Shown: positions 50,605-59,657, counted from the stretch's first letter. The stretch is DNA of 64,000 nt from Laceyella putida (GCF_042665195.1 NZ_JBHTBW010000047.1:1-64000); one strand, 5' to 3'. Program-made: numbers and translations. The notes: a model not told the origin generated them from the letters alone.

Positions 50605-51192
50605 TCAGTGATTGGCGGGGGCGCGGCGCGATTGGTTGAGCCGCTCTTGGTTCAATTTGTCCGGTTTTTGTTCGGATTTCTCCGTTTCCCGGGACGGTAA
50701 TGGGACGATGCGGGCGGCGATTTCGGCCAGTTCATGCATCAACCCGCTGACCGGGCGACCTTGCCGGATATCTTCGCTCAACTCGCGAATGCGTTGCACG
50801 ATGTCGGTATCCGCGGTGACCAATGCGTTGGCTCCCTGCGGATCTTCTTTCAATGCTTCCGCTACCGTATACTTGATCGTGCCCACACGGCCCCGGTCCA
50901 ATGTGGGTTCCAGATCAATCCCGACTAAGGTGTACTTGCCAATGACGATCGCGTTGGCTCCCTTTACATGGGGAACACTGGTCGCAATGCGCACCAGTCG
51001 ATTGGCTATCGCTTGGGAAGATTGGTCACGGCGGGGTTCTGGAGCCGTTTGCTTGACACGCTGGACCTCCGGAATATTTTTATCCATGCGGGGCGCCGAT
51101 TGATTGGCGGGTGGTTTATTTTCCTGTTGGCAACCCGTCGCCAAGACGAGTGAAGCGATGAGAGGTATGGCCAGTCTACATAAAAACTGCAT
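50605..51192 (-). CDS. ylaJ: YhcN/YlaJ-family sporulation lipoprotein
   Basis: 195 residues from ATG 51192 (minus), after AGGAAGAGG. Signal peptide with lipobox LATGC (Cys about 21). The YhcN/YlaJ domain (about 65-150) contains ANAIVIGKYTLVGIDL and the conserved RIRELSEDIRQG. A long, polar, Gln/Glu-rich tail follows. Family members sit in the forespore membrane; expected to be made during sporulation, though no sporulation promoter was identified. Confidence 0.88.
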   Translation of the reverse strand: MQFLCRLAIPLIASLVLATGCQQENKPPANQSAPRMDKNIPEVQRVKQTAPEPRRDQSSQAIANRLVRIATSVPHVKGANAIVIGKYTLVGIDLEPTLDRGRVGTIKYTVAEALKEDPQGANALVTADTDIVQRIRELSEDIRQGRPVSGLMHELAEIAARIVPLPSRETEKSEQKPDKLNQERLNQSRRAPANH

Positions 51193-51323
51193 TTCGCAAC
51201 CTCTTCCTTTCTGCGCGTTTGTTCCATAGTCTACCCCATTTCCGCTGTCACCATGTACCAACTTTGAACCGGGCCGGCGTTCGGTGTAGAATGGGAAAGG
51301 AAGAGAGGTTAGGAGGCTCGCAC

Positions 51324-51959
51324 ATGAAAATAGAAACATATGTCTTCGGTCCCGCGATGACCAACTGTTTTTTGGTATATGATGAAGGGAGCAAGCGGGG
51401 ATGGGTCGTCGACCCCGGCATGAACCCAAGCCAATTGCTTAGCCGCATGCAAGAGCTGGAAATCAAGCTGGAAGCCATTTTGTTGACGCATGCCCATTTT
51501 GATCATATTGGCGGTGTGGAAGCGGTGCGTGAGCTGTCGGGAGCGCCTGTCTATGTGCACCGGGCCGAAGCCGATTGGTTGACCGATCCCGCGAAAAACG
51601 GTTCCACTTTTTTTCCGGGTTTTCCATTGGTAACGTGTCAGCCGGCGGAGCAATTATTGGCGGGCGGAGAGTCGCTTGAACTGGTTGGCGAAGAGTTGAA
51701 GGTGTTGCATACACCAGGCCATTCCCCCGGAAGTGTGACGTATGTCTGGCGTGACGTGATATTCAGTGGCGATGTGCTCTTTCAGCAATCGATTGGCCGG
51801 ACCGACCTGCCTGGCGGGGATTACGAAACATTGATGCGCTCCATTCACGAGCTGTTGATGGAGTTGCCCGAAGGGACCCGTGTGCTGTGCGGGCATGGGC
51901 CGGCGACGACGATCGGGCGGGAGCAACAGTCCAATCCTTACGTTACGGGTGGCTTATGA
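51324..51959 (+). CDS. Metallo-beta-lactamase-fold hydrolase (YqgX/glyoxalase II-like)
   Basis: 211 residues, ATG 51324 after TTAGGAGG. The dinuclear site is complete: LTHAHFDHIGG, TPGHSPGSV, FSGDVLF and the last CGHGP. It resembles YqgX-type hydroxyacylglutathione-hydrolase-like enzymes rather than ETHE1. Bacilli use bacillithiol, so a thioester of that thiol is a plausible substrate. Starts a run of thiol and sulfur genes on the same strand. Confidence 0.9.
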   Translation: MKIETYVFGPAMTNCFLVYDEGSKRGWVVDPGMNPSQLLSRMQELEIKLEAILLTHAHFDHIGGVEAVRELSGAPVYVHRAEADWLTDPAKNGSTFFPGFPLVTCQPAEQLLAGGESLELVGEELKVLHTPGHSPGSVTYVWRDVIFSGDVLFQQSIGRTDLPGGDYETLMRSIHELLMELPEGTRVLCGHGPATTIGREQQSNPYVTGGL

Positions 51960-52069
51960 GCCCAAGTGTTTGCGCGGAAATCCTTGGACGGAGCGGGCGC
52001 CACATCGCTTGTTAAGCGTATGGCAAAACGATTTTCAATTGGATTTTTAGTCAAAGGAGCATGAGAGAC

Positions 52070-52654
52070 ATGAAAGGAAAAAACCTGATCGTCCTCTGTG
52101 TCTTACTTGCTTTGGCGGGAGCCGCCTTGTGGACGGTGACCCAGGACAAGCAAAAAGTGGATGTGGTGGGTGGCACCCAAGCGACCTCTTCCGTTCAATG
52201 CAAAGGGGAAGCGCGTCCGGAAGAAGGGTATTGCGCGCCGAACTTCACATTAAAGACAATCGATGGCAAAGAAGTGGAACTTTATCGGAATCACGGCAAA
52301 CCGACCGTCATCAATTTTTGGGCGACATGGTGCCCGCCGTGCAAAAAAGAGATGCCTTATTTCCAAAAGGCTTACGCCCAGTATAAGGACAAGCTGAATT
52401 TCATCATGGTCAATGAAACATCGCAAGAGAAAGATGAAGCGCAGATTAAGGCATATCTGGACAAGTACCGTTACACGTTCCCGGTGGCGCTCGATCCCCT
52501 CAAAGACAAAAAGACGGTCGGGTTTGACTTGTATGGGCTGTATGGGCTTCCATCCACGTATGTGGTGGGGGCTGACGGGAAAATTCTGTATCGGTTTATC
52601 GGCGGCATCGAAGAAGAGCAGATATTCATGCTGATGCAAGAATTGTCCAGGTAG
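52070..52654 (+). CDS. Membrane-anchored thioredoxin-like protein (TlpA/ResA type)
   Basis: 194 residues; ATG 52070 chosen as AAAGGAG (52053-52059) is too close to the ATG at 52061. N-terminal anchor (about 6-22), then the extracytoplasmic thioredoxin fold with WATWCPPCKKE (active CPPC) and the cis-Pro loop GLPSTYVV. Two extra cysteines (QCKGEARPEEGYCAP) precede the fold. It probably takes electrons from CcdA, coded by the next gene. Confidence 0.9.
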   Translation: MKGKNLIVLCVLLALAGAALWTVTQDKQKVDVVGGTQATSSVQCKGEARPEEGYCAPNFTLKTIDGKEVELYRNHGKPTVINFWATWCPPCKKEMPYFQKAYAQYKDKLNFIMVNETSQEKDEAQIKAYLDKYRYTFPVALDPLKDKKTVGFDLYGLYGLPSTYVVGADGKILYRFIGGIEEEQIFMLMQELSR

Positions 52655-52671
52655 CTGTAGGAGGAGAAATC

Positions 52672-53382
52672 ATGGAAGGGTTAAGTGTTTGGCTGGCATT
52701 CGGCGCGGGAATTTTGTCTTTTATCTCGCCGTGTTGCCTGCCGTTGTATCCCTCATATTTGTCGTATATCACAGGAATATCGGTAGCTCAGCTCAAAGAT
52801 CGGGAACGTTCACAGGATATTAAGAAAAACACGCTGCTGCATACCTTTTTCTTTATCCTGGGCTTTTCCTTGCTCTTTTACGCCATCGGTTTTACGGCCA
52901 GTTGGGTGGGGACCGCTTTTAAAGCTTATGATGATCTGGTCCGCATGATCGCGGCCATCTTACTGATCGCTTTCGGACTGTTTATGCTTGGCGTTTTCCA
53001 GCCGTCTTTCCTGATGCGCGAATATAAATGGCAAGTGACCAAGAAAAACGTGAGTTACTTCAGCTCGTTCGTGGTGGGGATTGGCTTCGCGGCAGGATGG
53101 ACCCCTTGCGTGGGGCCGATTTTGGGCGGGATTATCACCATGACGACGCTAAGGCCGGAAATGGGATTCGCATATTTGACTTCTTATATCTTGGGCTTCG
53201 CCATTCCGTTTTTCATCATGGCCTTCTTCATTGGAAAGACACGCTGGATTTTAAAGTACTCCGGCCAAGTGATGAAAATCGGTGGAGGCCTTATGGTATT
53301 GTTTGGTGTTTTGTTGTATACCGACCAGATGGCGGCCATTGCCGCTTGGTTGACGCAAGTGACCGGATTTGCCGGGTTTTAG
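52672..53382 (+). CDS. ccdA: Cytochrome c biogenesis membrane protein CcdA
   Basis: 236 residues, six membrane spans. Transfers reducing power from cytoplasmic thioredoxin to exported thiol proteins. The two redox cysteines are in the usual places: SPCCLPLYPSYLSY near residue 20 (with one extra Cys) and GWTPCVGPILGG near 145. Placed between two extracytoplasmic thioredoxins, TlpA-like before and ResA after. Confidence 0.93.
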   Translation: MEGLSVWLAFGAGILSFISPCCLPLYPSYLSYITGISVAQLKDRERSQDIKKNTLLHTFFFILGFSLLFYAIGFTASWVGTAFKAYDDLVRMIAAILLIAFGLFMLGVFQPSFLMREYKWQVTKKNVSYFSSFVVGIGFAAGWTPCVGPILGGIITMTTLRPEMGFAYLTSYILGFAIPFFIMAFFIGKTRWILKYSGQVMKIGGGLMVLFGVLLYTDQMAAIAAWLTQVTGFAGF

Positions 53383-53419
53383 CTGAAGTGGTGCGCCATT
53401 TCAGCTTTTTTGCTACAAT
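53380..53419 (+). terminator. Terminator between ccdA and resA, with extended -10 promoter
   Basis: AGCTGAAGTGG pairs with CCATTTCAGCT (ending about 53406), then TTTTTT. TGCTACAAT (box 53414-53419), an extended -10 element, follows directly and may start the resA transcript. Confidence 0.7.
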
Positions 53420-53438
53420 TTGATAGGAAAGACAGGTG

Positions 53439-53978
53439 ATGAACTTGAACAGACGGGTGCGGTATTGGTCCAGACGGCTTCTGTTTATTGTGATGCTGAG
53501 TCTCGTCGGTTACGCCTTGTACCAATCCGTGGCGCAGGGAGAAGGGAAGCGTCCTGAACCGGGTCATCCGGCTCCCCATTTCCAACTGACGACCATGGAT
53601 GGCAAAGAAGTTTCGCTCGATGACTACAAAGGAAAAGTGGTCATGCTTAATTTCTGGGGCTCCTGGTGTGAGCCGTGTCGCGAGGAGATGCCCGCCTTAG
53701 AGAGCGTTTATGAAAAATACAAGGATCAGGGGTTTGTGGTGTTGGGAATCAACATTGCTGAAACGGAATTTACGGCCAATGCCTTTACGAAACAAATGGG
53801 AACCACCTTTCCGATTCTCATGGATCGTCAACGTGATGTCGTCAAGCTGTATGATGTGGTGCCGATCCCCAGCTCATTCTTCATCGATCGTCAGGGAACG
53901 ATAAAGAAGCGAATGGAAGCGCCACTCACGGTGGAGCAGTTGGAACAAATCGTTCGGCCGATGTTGCCGCAAAAATAA
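53439..53978 (+). CDS. resA: Thiol-disulfide oxidoreductase ResA
   Basis: 179 residues, ATG 53439 after AGGAAAG. Basic N-terminus and membrane anchor (10-28), then the thioredoxin fold with active site GSWCEPCREEMP, the exact CEPC of B. subtilis ResA, and cis-Pro loop PIPSSFF. It reduces the heme-binding cysteines of apocytochrome c outside the membrane, with CcdA as donor. The resBC genes do not follow in this window. Confidence 0.92.
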   Translation: MNLNRRVRYWSRRLLFIVMLSLVGYALYQSVAQGEGKRPEPGHPAPHFQLTTMDGKEVSLDDYKGKVVMLNFWGSWCEPCREEMPALESVYEKYKDQGFVVLGINIAETEFTANAFTKQMGTTFPILMDRQRDVVKLYDVVPIPSSFFIDRQGTIKKRMEAPLTVEQLEQIVRPMLPQK

Positions 53979-53994
53979 CAAGGAGTGATCCATC

Positions 53995-54315
53995 ATGGGA
54001 AAATACCAGGATATTGAAGCGAGCCAACTTAGCCAAGCGCCTGAAGAGGTAAAGCAATATGTTTGTGTCGATGTGCGCACCGATGAGGAATATCAGGAAG
54101 GCCACATTCCGGGGGCCATACATATCCCGCATGACCAGATGGAAACGCGCCACACGGAGCTTACGCCATACAAAGGACAAAAGATCCTGTTGATTTGCCG
54201 CAGTGGACGGCGCAGTGTGTTTGCCGCCAATGTTTTGGCCGATCAAGGATTTGCGAACTTATATAACCTCAAAGGAGGAATGCTGGAGTGGACGGGTCCG
54301 CAAACCAAGGAGTAG
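53995..54315 (+). CDS. Single-domain rhodanese
   Basis: 106 residues, ATG after CAAGGAGTG. One rhodanese domain with the persulfide-forming loop LLICRSGRRS (Cys about 66) and the family start VDVRTDEEYQEGHIPGA. Cytoplasmic sulfur carrier or sulfurtransferase. It is tightly packed between resA and the cysteine synthase gene, suggesting sulfide or persulfide handling. Confidence 0.92.
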   Translation: MGKYQDIEASQLSQAPEEVKQYVCVDVRTDEEYQEGHIPGAIHIPHDQMETRHTELTPYKGQKILLICRSGRRSVFAANVLADQGFANLYNLKGGMLEWTGPQTKE

Positions 54316-54323
54316 ACAGAAAG

Positions 54324-55256
54324 ATGCCGCATGCGCGGGTAGCCCAGCAAGTGCTTGATTTGATCGGCATGACGCCGGTCGTGAAATTGAATCGGCTCGT
54401 CAAACCGGATTGGGCCGATGTCTATGTGAAATTGGAAAGAATGAACCCGGGCGGCAGTGTCAAAGACCGGACCGCCTACAATCTGATTCTTGATGCGGAG
54501 ACCAAGGGCCGCTTAAAGCGTGGCGCCACCATTGTGGAACCGACAAGCGGCAATACGGGGATCGGGTTGGCTCTGGTGGGGGCGGCCCGCGGATACCGCA
54601 CCATTCTCGTCATGCCGGACACGATGAGCAAAGAGCGTGTGCAACTGTTGAAAGCGTATGGGGCGGAAGTGGTGTTGACCCCGGGAAGTGAACGGATGCC
54701 CGGAGCGATCAGGAAAGCGGAAGAGTTGCTGGCGGAAATCCCCCATGCGTTTATGCCGTCGCAATTTGAGAATCCGGCTAACCCGGATGTCCATCGGCGA
54801 ACGACGGGACCGGAAATCCTCAAACAGATGCATGGGCGTTTGGATGCGTTTATTGCCACAGCGGGAACGGGCGGCACCATCACTGGAGCGGGAGAATACC
54901 TGCGCGAACACTTGCCGGGCCTCTTCATCGGGGTGGTGGAACCCAAGGGCTCTCCCGTGTTGGCGGGCGGCGACCCGGGTCCGCACGAGATTCCGGGGAC
55001 AAGTCCCGGTTTTATTCCGCCTGTGCTCAATCAGCAAATATATGATGAAATCTTTCATGTGAGCGATGAGGATGCGATCGGCACAACCCGGGCCCTGGCG
55101 TGTAAAGAAGCCTTGCTTGTGGGCCCGTCTTCCGGAGCTTCGGTGTGGGCCGCCCTCAAAATGGCCGAACGTCTTGGCAAGGGCAAACGGGTGTTGTGCA
55201 TGGCACCCGATACGGGCGAGCGTTATTTGAGCACAAGAGTATTTGATTTCTCCTAA
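54324..55256 (+). CDS. cysK: Cysteine synthase (O-acetylserine sulfhydrylase)
   Basis: 310 residues. PLP fold-type II; makes cysteine from O-acetylserine and sulfide. PLP lysine in NPGGSVKDR (about 45), PTSGNTGIGLA, the glycine loop TAGTGGTITGAG, and the pyridine-contacting serine in LLVGPSSGAS. AAGGAG (54307-54312) favours ATG 54324; GTG 54288 inside the rhodanese gene is possible. Close relatives include OAS-TL B and cystathionine beta-synthase-type enzymes, so exact donor is not certain. Confidence 0.9.
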   Translation: MPHARVAQQVLDLIGMTPVVKLNRLVKPDWADVYVKLERMNPGGSVKDRTAYNLILDAETKGRLKRGATIVEPTSGNTGIGLALVGAARGYRTILVMPDTMSKERVQLLKAYGAEVVLTPGSERMPGAIRKAEELLAEIPHAFMPSQFENPANPDVHRRTTGPEILKQMHGRLDAFIATAGTGGTITGAGEYLREHLPGLFIGVVEPKGSPVLAGGDPGPHEIPGTSPGFIPPVLNQQIYDEIFHVSDEDAIGTTRALACKEALLVGPSSGASVWAALKMAERLGKGKRVLCMAPDTGERYLSTRVFDFS

Positions 55257-55271
55257 GCGAGGTCTTTGTCG

Positions 55272-56393
55272 ATGACCCAACCGCTCTTAAACGAAATCAT
55301 TGCGGAGATCGAGCAATCCCCCGAGCGGGCGATTCCTTTTTCGCGATACATGGAATTGGCCTTGTACCACCCGACTTGGGGATATTATCAGACGGATCGG
55401 ATCAAGCTGGGAAAAGAAGGGGATTTCTTTACCAATGCCCATGTTGGGTCCATCGTGGGACAGGTGCTGGGGCGTCTGTTTCGCCGCATGGTCACGCTGG
55501 TGGGCAGGGAAGAGGATTGGGTGCTGGTGGAGATGGGGGCCGGCGACGGCCGCCTGATGGAGCAAGTGGCCAGGGAGTGGATCGCCCAAGGCGGGAAGCC
55601 GGACAAACTGAACAGTTATCTGGTGGAAACAAGTCCGTATCATCGTCGGTTGCAGCAAGAACGGCTCGCCCCCCTTCCCATCTCGTTTCACTGGTCTAGG
55701 AGCCTTCAGGAAGTCCCTAGAGCCAAATACTCCTTTTTATATGTCAATGAATTGGTTGACGCCTTCCCGGTACATCGGATAAAAAAAGAAGGGGGAGTCA
55801 TTTGGGAAGCCCACGTAATCAAGGGAATGCATGGGCGTTTAAGGGAAAGTTGGCAACCGTTGAAACAAGCGAGCGACCCGGCTATATGGGAAAGGGCGCA
55901 ACTGTTGGCGGAGGGGCAAATGGCCGAAGTGGCTGTGGCAGCCCGTCAGTGGATCGGGGAAGTCGCCGCATGGATGGAGCGGGGAATTCTCTTGACCATC
56001 GATTATGGCGGGGAAACGGGCGAACTGTTGATGCGGTCGCACGGTACGCTGAGGGCTTACCGTGAACACCGATTGTTGACGGATCTGTACCAAATGCCCG
56101 GGGAGATGGATTTGACGGCCCATGTCGATTTCACTTCGCTTCGGCACTGGGGGGAATCCTTGCACATGCGGACCTTGGCCTACCTCACCCAAGCGGATTT
56201 TCTGCTGCGGGCCGGGGTTTTGGATTTGTTGCCATCCAAGCCTGTGCCTGATCCATTCAGTCCTGAGGCCAAACGGAGGCGAGCCATCACCCAATTGATT
56301 CATCCGCAGGGAATGGGCGAGTCCTTTCGCGTGTTGCTGCAAGCCAAGGGAATGCCCGCGCTGACAAGGCAACAACTGTTTCCCAATCTATGA
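55272..56393 (+). CDS. SAM-dependent methyltransferase, MidA/NDUFAF7 family (DUF185)
   Basis: 373 residues, ATG 55272 after GAGG. Hallmarks of the family: FSRYMELALYHPTWGYY near 25-41, GKEGDFFTNAHVGSIVGQ, SAM motif VLVEMGAGDGRLM and LYVNELVDAFPVHRI, IDYGGETGEL. The mitochondrial relative methylates an arginine of complex I subunit NDUFS2; the bacterial target is unknown. 15 bases after the cysteine synthase gene. Confidence 0.9.
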   Translation: MTQPLLNEIIAEIEQSPERAIPFSRYMELALYHPTWGYYQTDRIKLGKEGDFFTNAHVGSIVGQVLGRLFRRMVTLVGREEDWVLVEMGAGDGRLMEQVAREWIAQGGKPDKLNSYLVETSPYHRRLQQERLAPLPISFHWSRSLQEVPRAKYSFLYVNELVDAFPVHRIKKEGGVIWEAHVIKGMHGRLRESWQPLKQASDPAIWERAQLLAEGQMAEVAVAARQWIGEVAAWMERGILLTIDYGGETGELLMRSHGTLRAYREHRLLTDLYQMPGEMDLTAHVDFTSLRHWGESLHMRTLAYLTQADFLLRAGVLDLLPSKPVPDPFSPEAKRRRAITQLIHPQGMGESFRVLLQAKGMPALTRQQLFPNL

Positions 56394-56412
56394 AAACGAA
56401 AGAGGATGGAAG

Positions 56413-57606
56413 ATGATCATTAAGCCTAAATTCCGTGGATTTATCTGTACTACGGCACATCCGGCCGGTTGTGAACGGCAAGTGCTGAAACAAATCGACT
56501 ATGTGAGAAGCCAATCGGCCATCAATGGGCCGAAGAAAGTGTTGGTCATTGGGGCTTCAACCGGATATGGTTTGGCTTCCCGCATCACGGCAGCCTTTGG
56601 TGCGGGCGCTGATACGATCGGCGTATTTTTTGAACGACCCAGTTCAGGCAACCGCACGGCGACCGCAGGCTGGTATAATTCCGCGGCCTTTGAAAAAGCG
56701 GCGCAACAAGCGGGCCTGTTTGCCAAAAGTATCAATGGGGATGCGTTTTCCAATGAAATCAAACAACAAACCATTGAGCTGATTAAACAAGAATGGGGCC
56801 AAGTGGATCTGGTCGTGTACAGTTTGGCGGCGCCCAAGCGGGTTCATCCGGTGACGGGAGAAGTTTTTTCATCCGTCTTGAAGCCGATTGGGCAAACTTT
56901 TACCAATAAAACGGTGGACTTCCACACTGAGGAAGTATCGCAAATCAGCATTGAACCAGCCACAGAAGAAGAGATTCGCCACACCATTGCGGTCATGGGC
57001 GGAGAAGATTGGAAGATGTGGATCGACGCGCTTTTGGAGGCCGGGGTGTTGGCGGATGGCGCGAGAACCGTCGCCTACTCCTATATTGGACCGGAAGTGA
57101 CGCATCCTGTGTACCGCGCGGGTACTGTGGGCCGGGCCAAAGACCATCTAGAAGCGACGGCCCATGAGTTGGATGCGCAATTAAAGCCAATCGGCGGACA
57201 AGCTTTTGTTTCGGTAAACAAAGCGCTCGTCACGCAATCCAGTTCGGCGATTCCGGTCGTGCCGCTCTACATATCGCTTCTGTACAAAGTGATGAAGGAA
57301 AAAGGATTGCATGAAGGTTGCATTGAACAAATGTACCGGCTGTTCAACGAACGCCTTTACACCGGTAAGGACGTTCCGGTGGATGACAAAGGACGCATTC
57401 GCATCGACGATTGGGAAATGCGAGAAGATGTGCAGGCGGAAGTGTCGGCCAACTGGCCAAAAGTGGATTCCGACAATCTGAAAGAGATTTCGGATATTGA
57501 GGGCTATCGCAAGGAATTCTTCCAGCTCTTTGGCTTCGATTTGGATGGGGTGGACTATGAAGCGGAAACGGAAGCGGATGTAAGGGTTCCTAGCTTGGAT
57601 TCATAA
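56413..57606 (+). CDS. fabV: Trans-2-enoyl-CoA/ACP reductase FabV
   Basis: 397 residues, the usual size. NADH-dependent short-chain dehydrogenase-like enzyme that reduces enoyl-ACP or enoyl-CoA. The N-terminal cap (IIKPKFRGFICTTAHPAGCE) and the nucleotide loop GASTGYGLASR are clear; the catalytic Tyr and Lys lie in AYSYIGPEVTHPVYRAGTVG and the following RAK, with the wide FabV spacing. FabV is uncommon in Bacillales, which mostly use FabI or FabL. Preceded by GAGGATGGAAG. Confidence 0.93.
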   Translation: MIIKPKFRGFICTTAHPAGCERQVLKQIDYVRSQSAINGPKKVLVIGASTGYGLASRITAAFGAGADTIGVFFERPSSGNRTATAGWYNSAAFEKAAQQAGLFAKSINGDAFSNEIKQQTIELIKQEWGQVDLVVYSLAAPKRVHPVTGEVFSSVLKPIGQTFTNKTVDFHTEEVSQISIEPATEEEIRHTIAVMGGEDWKMWIDALLEAGVLADGARTVAYSYIGPEVTHPVYRAGTVGRAKDHLEATAHELDAQLKPIGGQAFVSVNKALVTQSSSAIPVVPLYISLLYKVMKEKGLHEGCIEQMYRLFNERLYTGKDVPVDDKGRIRIDDWEMREDVQAEVSANWPKVDSDNLKEISDIEGYRKEFFQLFGFDLDGVDYEAETEADVRVPSLDS

Positions 57607-57629
57607 TGGATGTGCGGCTTTCGCTCTGG

Positions 57630-57660
57630 GGACTCGGGAATGCTTTTCCGGGTCCTTTTT
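57630..57660 (+). terminator. Intrinsic terminator after fabV
   Basis: GGACTCGG (57630-57637) pairs with CCGGGTCC (57648-57655), one G-T, followed by TTTTT. Confidence 0.8.
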
Positions 57661-57663
57661 GCC

Positions 57664-57696
57664 AATAAAAATAGCTCCCTGATGGAACGGGGAGCC
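57664..57696 (-). terminator. Intrinsic terminator of the DUF2626 gene
   Basis: On the minus strand GGCTCCCC pairs with GGGAGCT around a 9-base loop, then ATTTTTATT. Confidence 0.8.
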
Positions 57697-57706
57697 GTCG
57701 CACTGC

Positions 57707-57934
57707 TTAATGCATCATAAATGTGGAATACCAGACCATGCCGACGAACGACACGAACATATATCCACCGAAAAGATACATATAGGTTCTTTCGGTCAGC
57801 TTCAGGTAGCCTAACACGACAAACAAAATCGTTTGTACCACGAATAGGGCCGCTGGAATGTACATATGACCCGCCAAGAACATGAGTGCAATCACAAAAG
57901 TCCAGAAGCCGAGTACGCGAAACATGCGGTCCAT
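57707..57934 (-). CDS. DUF2626 family membrane protein
   Basis: 75 residues from ATG 57934 (minus) after AAGGAGTG. Three hydrophobic segments. Family blocks: MDRMFRVLGFWTFVIALMF at the start, VVLGYLKLTERTYMYLFGG, and WYSTFMMH at the end. Function unknown; found mainly in spore-forming Bacillales. Confidence 0.85.
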   Translation of the reverse strand: MDRMFRVLGFWTFVIALMFLAGHMYIPAALFVVQTILFVVLGYLKLTERTYMYLFGGYMFVSFVGMVWYSTFMMH

Positions 57935-58053
57935 GTGCCACACTCCTTCCTACTTGGGATGCTATGTAAGGGCATCCACTATGCCATAATCCAACATGCT
58001 TATTATACCCTCAGCCATCGCTTGTATCAAGCAAAAGGGAAAGGATGTTCATA

Positions 58054-58818
58054 ATGCAGACACTTCTTCTTCAACATCAAGGGCCCATCCGGTGGATTCG
58101 CTTTTACCGGCCGGATGTGAGAAATGCTGTCAATCCGCAAATGATGGCCGAATTGGAGCAGACATTGACCGAGATCGAACGAGACAAACAATGCAAAGTG
58201 GTAATTTTTTCCGGAGATGAACGGGCTTTTGTCTCTGGCGGGGATGTGGATGAATTGCACAAGTACGAACGCCAACAAGAAATCCAACCGATTATGGAAC
58301 GGATGGGTCGGATTTTGGAACGCATACACGGATTAACCGCTTTGACCATCGCCTGTGTCGAAGGAGTGGCGGTAGGCGGGGGATGTGAAATTATCGCAAG
58401 CTGTGATCTTTGTTTTGCCTCACCTGCGGCCCGGTTTGGCATGATTCAAGTGAAACTGGGAATCACCACGGGCTGGGGCGGGGCGGCTCGCTTGATGCAT
58501 AAGATCGGGACTTCCGCGGCCCTGTCCATGTTGCTTACCGGACGGATTCTATCCGCTTCCGAGGCGAAAGAAGCGGGACTTGTCGATGAGTTGATTGAAG
58601 GGGCGCCGGTCAGAGAGGCGGTTGCAGCATTCGCCGGCCAAGCGGCTCAAGCGGCGGTTCCGATCATCGCGTTTTATAAGAGGCTGGCCCAAGAGGTGAA
58701 ACGGGGCACGCCTTCTTCCATGCTGTTTGCGCGAGAGGCGGAACAATGCGCCATCTTGTGGGAAACAGAAGAACATCGCCAAGCGGTGAAGGATTTTTTG
58801 GAGCGAAGAAAAACGTGA
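58054..58818 (+). CDS. Enoyl-CoA hydratase/isomerase family protein
   Basis: 254 residues, ATG 58054 after AAAGGGAAAGG. Crotonase fold with oxyanion-hole motifs FSGDERAFVSGGDVDEL and VEGVAVGGGCEIIASCDL. Of the two catalytic glutamates of hydratases, one is seen only in the first-helix position; the second (IIPGAGG region) reads ITTGWGGAARL. The substrate is therefore open; a 3-hydroxyisobutyryl- or other acyl-CoA enzyme is possible. Single gene. Confidence 0.85.
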   Translation: MQTLLLQHQGPIRWIRFYRPDVRNAVNPQMMAELEQTLTEIERDKQCKVVIFSGDERAFVSGGDVDELHKYERQQEIQPIMERMGRILERIHGLTALTIACVEGVAVGGGCEIIASCDLCFASPAARFGMIQVKLGITTGWGGAARLMHKIGTSAALSMLLTGRILSASEAKEAGLVDELIEGAPVREAVAAFAGQAAQAAVPIIAFYKRLAQEVKRGTPSSMLFAREAEQCAILWETEEHRQAVKDFLERRKT

Positions 58819-58993
58819 CGGCCAGCTCATCATCAATTCGGGATAAGAGAGACAGGCGCAAGGGTATACTTCCTCTTCCTCATGGTAATAAAAATTAGTA
58901 GAGCCATATACTATGTTTTATACCGATTGCATACAGATAAAAAGGAAGCATTTGTAAGACTCGTATGAGTTGTGAAGGATAGGAGGTACTCGT

Positions 58994-59611
58994 ATGGCTG
59001 TAAAGCGCCAGGATGCGTGGACACCGGATGATGATATGATCTTGGCCGAGGTAACGCTTAGACATATTCGCGAAGGCGGCACGCAACTTTCGGCATTTGA
59101 GGAAGTGGCGGAAAAGCTTGGGCGGACTCCAGCCGCTTGCGGTTTTCGCTGGAATAGCACAGTGAGAAAGAAATATGAAGCCGCGATCCAAATTGCCAAG
59201 TCGCAACGGCAAAAGCGGTTGCAAGAGCGAAATCGCAGCTACTCTTTCAGAATGAAAACCGAAGAAGAGGGATCAGGCGATGCACTCTACTCGATTGACA
59301 ATATCATTCGCTTTTTGCGGCAATACAAAAATGAAGTGAATGAGTTGAAACGCCAACAAAAACAGTTGGAGAAAGAGCTTGAGGAAAAAGAGCTCCTTTT
59401 GAAAAACCTGGAGACGGAAAACAGCCAGATGAAAGCGCATCTGGAACACGTGCAGAGTGATTACCGGCTGGTGAACGATGATTATCGCACATTGGTGCAA
59501 ATCATGGAGCGCGCGAGGAAGATGGCCTTGTTGAACGAAGAAGATGAAGCGTTGAACAAAGCAAAATTCCGGATGGAGGAAAACGGCAATTTGGAACGCT
59601 TGGATAAATAG
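58994..59611 (+). CDS. RsfA-family transcriptional regulator (YlbO-like)
   Basis: 205 residues, ATG 58994 after ATAGGAGG. N-terminal Myb/SANT-like DNA-binding domain (1-60: WTPDDDMILAEVTLRHIREG, then GRTPAACGFRWNS) and a long coiled coil (about 105-170). RsfA tunes sigma-F regulon genes in the forespore. It neighbours the ylbP-like gene as ylbO does in B. subtilis. A GCATA (58929-58933) 15 bases before CATTTGTA weakly recalls a sigma-F/G promoter. Confidence 0.88.
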   Translation: MAVKRQDAWTPDDDMILAEVTLRHIREGGTQLSAFEEVAEKLGRTPAACGFRWNSTVRKKYEAAIQIAKSQRQKRLQERNRSYSFRMKTEEEGSGDALYSIDNIIRFLRQYKNEVNELKRQQKQLEKELEEKELLLKNLETENSQMKAHLEHVQSDYRLVNDDYRTLVQIMERARKMALLNEEDEALNKAKFRMEENGNLERLDK

Positions 59612-59615
59612 AGGA

Positions 59616-59652
59616 AAAAAGACCCGCATAACTTGAATGTGTGGGTCTTTTT
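59616..59652. terminator. Bidirectional terminator between the rsfA-like and ylbP-like genes
   Basis: AAAAAGACCCGCA pairs with TGTGGGTCTTTTT around a loop of about 10 bases, between convergent genes. Confidence 0.88.
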
Positions 59653-59657
59653 GAACG

